Shown here: positions 62,842 to 64,000 of the stretch, piece by piece
Position numbering within the stretch: position 1 is the first letter of the stretch
Layout: each line of letters opens with the position of its first letter
Assembly: GCF_024199925.1 (NCBI RefSeq)
Contig: NZ_JANADR010000001.1
Coordinates: 682,001-746,000, forward strand
Length of the DNA: 64,000 nucleotides
Source: Bradyrhizobium sp. CCGUVB1N3
Lineage (GTDB): Bacteria > Pseudomonadota > Alphaproteobacteria > Rhizobiales > Xanthobacteraceae
Direction of reading: 5' to 3'
Translations under genes and position numbers: made by a program
Notes under the pieces: generated by a model
What the model was told of the DNA's origin: nothing
Databases searched by the model: none
The model's input: only the letters and a program-made list of their open reading frames with translations

Positions 62842-63864
62842 ATGTCCCAAGGCAAACGCATCGTTCTCGCCGCACGTCCTGTCGGCGAGCCAAAGCCGTC
62901 TGATTTCCGCATCGAGGAATTCGAAGTAGCGACGCCGGGCGCAGGCGAGGTGCTGTTGCGCACGGTCTGGCTGTCGCTCGATCCCTATATGCGCGGACGG
63001 ATGAGCGAAGGTCCGTCCTATGCCGCGCCGGTGCCGATCGGCGGCGTGATGGAAGGCGAGACGGTCAGCGAGGTGACGGCCTCCAACAATGCCGATTTCG
63101 CCAAGGGCGACATCGTGCGCACGCGCGCCGGCTGGCAGACGCATGCGATCTCGAACGGCAAGGGCCTGATCAAGGTCGATCCCAAGCTCGGTCCGATCTC
63201 GACCTCGATCGGCGTGCTCGGCATGCCCGGCATGACCGCCTATACGGGCCTCCTCGACATCGGCAAGCCGCAAGCCGGCGAGACCGTCGTCGTCGCCGGT
63301 GCCTCGGGCGCGGTGGGCTCGGCCGTTGGCCAGATCGCGAAGATCAAGGGCGCCCGAGCGGTCGGCATCGCCGGCGGCAAGGACAAGTGCGACTACGTCG
63401 TCAAGGAGCTCGGCTTCGATGCCTGCATCGATCACCGCGATCCCGATCTCGCGGCGAAGTTGAAGGACGCATGCCCCAAGGGCATCGACGTCTATTTCGA
63501 GAATGTCGGCGGCGCGGTGTTCGAGGCGGTCTTCCCGCAGCTCAATGCCTTCGCGCGCGTGCCGGTCTGCGGCCTGATCGCGCATTACAACGACACCGAG
63601 GCCAAGCCGCCGAAATGGGCGGGCAGCATGATGCGCGCGACCCTGACCAAGCGGCTGACCTTCCGCGGCTTCATCGTCAGCGACTTCGCCGCTCGCCACG
63701 GCGACTTCCTGCGCGACATGTCCGCCTGGGTCCGTGAGGGCAAGGTCAAGTACAAGGAGTTCGTCACGGAAGGCCTGGACAGCGCGCCCGGCGCCTTCAT
63801 GGGCCTCCTGAAGGGGGCCAATTTCGGCAAGCAACTCGTCCGGGTCGGGCCGGACAAGGGCTGA
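62842..63864 (+). CDS. NADP-dependent MDR oxidoreductase (leukotriene B4 dehydrogenase/YncB-like)
   Basis: A 340-residue zinc-free medium-chain reductase. The N-terminal catalytic part reads RTVWLSLDPYMRGRMSEGPS and GVMEGETVSEVTASNNADFA; the Rossmann part contains GETVVVAGASGAVGSAVGQI (GASGAVG) and YFENVGGAVFEAVFPQLNAF. This pattern is typical of prostaglandin reductase and curcumin reductase (CurA/YncB) homologues that reduce conjugated double bonds with NADPH. The ATG at 62842 has GGAGGA 8 bases upstream; an in-frame extension to 62782 overlaps the repeat region and is rejected. A strong hairpin follows the stop. Confidence 0.93.
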   Translation: MSQGKRIVLAARPVGEPKPSDFRIEEFEVATPGAGEVLLRTVWLSLDPYMRGRMSEGPSYAAPVPIGGVMEGETVSEVTASNNADFAKGDIVRTRAGWQTHAISNGKGLIKVDPKLGPISTSIGVLGMPGMTAYTGLLDIGKPQAGETVVVAGASGAVGSAVGQIAKIKGARAVGIAGGKDKCDYVVKELGFDACIDHRDPDLAAKLKDACPKGIDVYFENVGGAVFEAVFPQLNAFARVPVCGLIAHYNDTEAKPPKWAGSMMRATLTKRLTFRGFIVSDFAARHGDFLRDMSAWVREGKVKYKEFVTEGLDSAPGAFMGLLKGANFGKQLVRVGPDKG

Positions 63865-63872
63865 TCTGCGCC

Positions 63873-63902
63873 GATTGCCGGCCCCTTCGGGGGACGGCAA
63901 TC
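63873..63902 (+). terminator. Hairpin terminator of the MDR gene
   Basis: GATTGCCG (63873-63880) pairs with CGGCAATC (63895-63902), with inner GCCCC/GGGG pairs closed by a TTCG tetraloop. It lies 8 bases after the stop at 63864. The following bases (GTTAATAAAG) are not a clean T-run, so termination may be only partly intrinsic. Confidence 0.7.
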
Positions 63903-63930
63903 GTTAATAAAGAGTCACCAAACGGCAACA

Positions 63931-63979
63931 CCGGCCCGTAAATGCCGATGGTATGACCCTCCGTTCATTGACGGGCCGG
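63931..63979. other. Inverted repeat near the window end
   Basis: CCGGCCCGT (63931-63939) and ACGGGCCGG (63971-63979) are perfect 9-base arms separated by 31 bases. GGGAAGG follows, then TTG at 63988, which could start a gene running out of the window; only four codons are visible, so no gene is called. The repeat could be an operator or leader structure for it. Confidence 0.3.
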
Positions 63980-64000
63980 GGAAGGCATTGAATCATCGCG

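Noticed and set aside
63988..64000. Start of a further gene at TTG 63988
   Set aside because: A GGGAAGG site precedes it, but only four codons are visible, too few to support a call.

Overview
The window reads as a chromosomal segment of a Bradyrhizobium-like alphaproteobacterium. The evidence is high GC codon use with a strong G/C third-position bias, many CoA-ester and fatty-acid style catabolic genes, a TorS/TorR-like hybrid kinase, and many copies of the inverted intergenic elements (CGTCATTCCGGGG, GTCATTGCGAGC, GAGCATGATC types) common in that group. No rRNA, tRNA or CRISPR array was recognised. The organism assignment is inference from style and recalled family resemblance, not a search.

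Layout. 0-3 kb: a small coiled-coil protein, then a CoA-transferase / Cys-less thiolase-like / DUF35 operon. 3-9.4 kb: a 33-residue membrane protein, a carboxymuconolactone decarboxylase-like protein, a MazG-like protein, a glutaminase-STAS-cNMP fusion, and an IclR-controlled carboxyltransferase next to a truncated biotinyl gene. 9.4-13.1 kb: a visibly lower-GC island with a three-component ABC-3C conflict system (predicted nuclease effector, middle component, DUF3732 ATPase); the ATPase is frameshifted. 13.5-19.7 kb: patatin, acetoacetate decarboxylase, CorA/ZntB transporter, OprB-type porin, MFS carrier. 19.7-23.4 kb: a thiolase with a frameshift, enoyl-CoA hydratase, thioesterase, TetR. 23.4-34.1 kb: a LysR gene divergent from a valine-degradation operon (mmsA, acyl-CoA dehydrogenase, 3-hydroxyisobutyryl-CoA hydrolase, mmsB), an acyl-CoA synthetase, an IS5-family insertion with CTAA duplication, then MaoC and SDR genes. 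34-46.2 kb: a broken flavoprotein, D-threonine-aldolase-like enzyme, Uup, YaiI, a hotdog protein, a lone molybdenum hydroxylase subunit, Ppx/GppA, RlmE and a membrane wHTH-TPR regulator. 46.4-47.3 kb: a tandem pair of small exported His/Cys proteins. 47.4-54.6 kb: two related autotransporter genes (one with an in-frame TAG) flanking a pentameric ligand-gated ion channel homologue, a separate Cache sensor and a small membrane protein. 54.8-59 kb: a hybrid histidine kinase cut by an IS427-type element, and its response regulator. 59-64 kb: DHA2-type efflux pump, Pmp3-like protein, guaB and an MDR oxidoreductase.

Themes. Acyl-CoA and branched-chain amino-acid catabolism dominate. The most unusual content is the ABC-3C island and the channel/Cache cassette between paired autotransporters that share a leader palindrome at identical spacing. 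At least three genes need a -1 correction, each explicable by one missing base, two of them in GC-rich CC/GG contexts. Either the locus is decaying or the assembly carries systematic indels; raw reads would decide.
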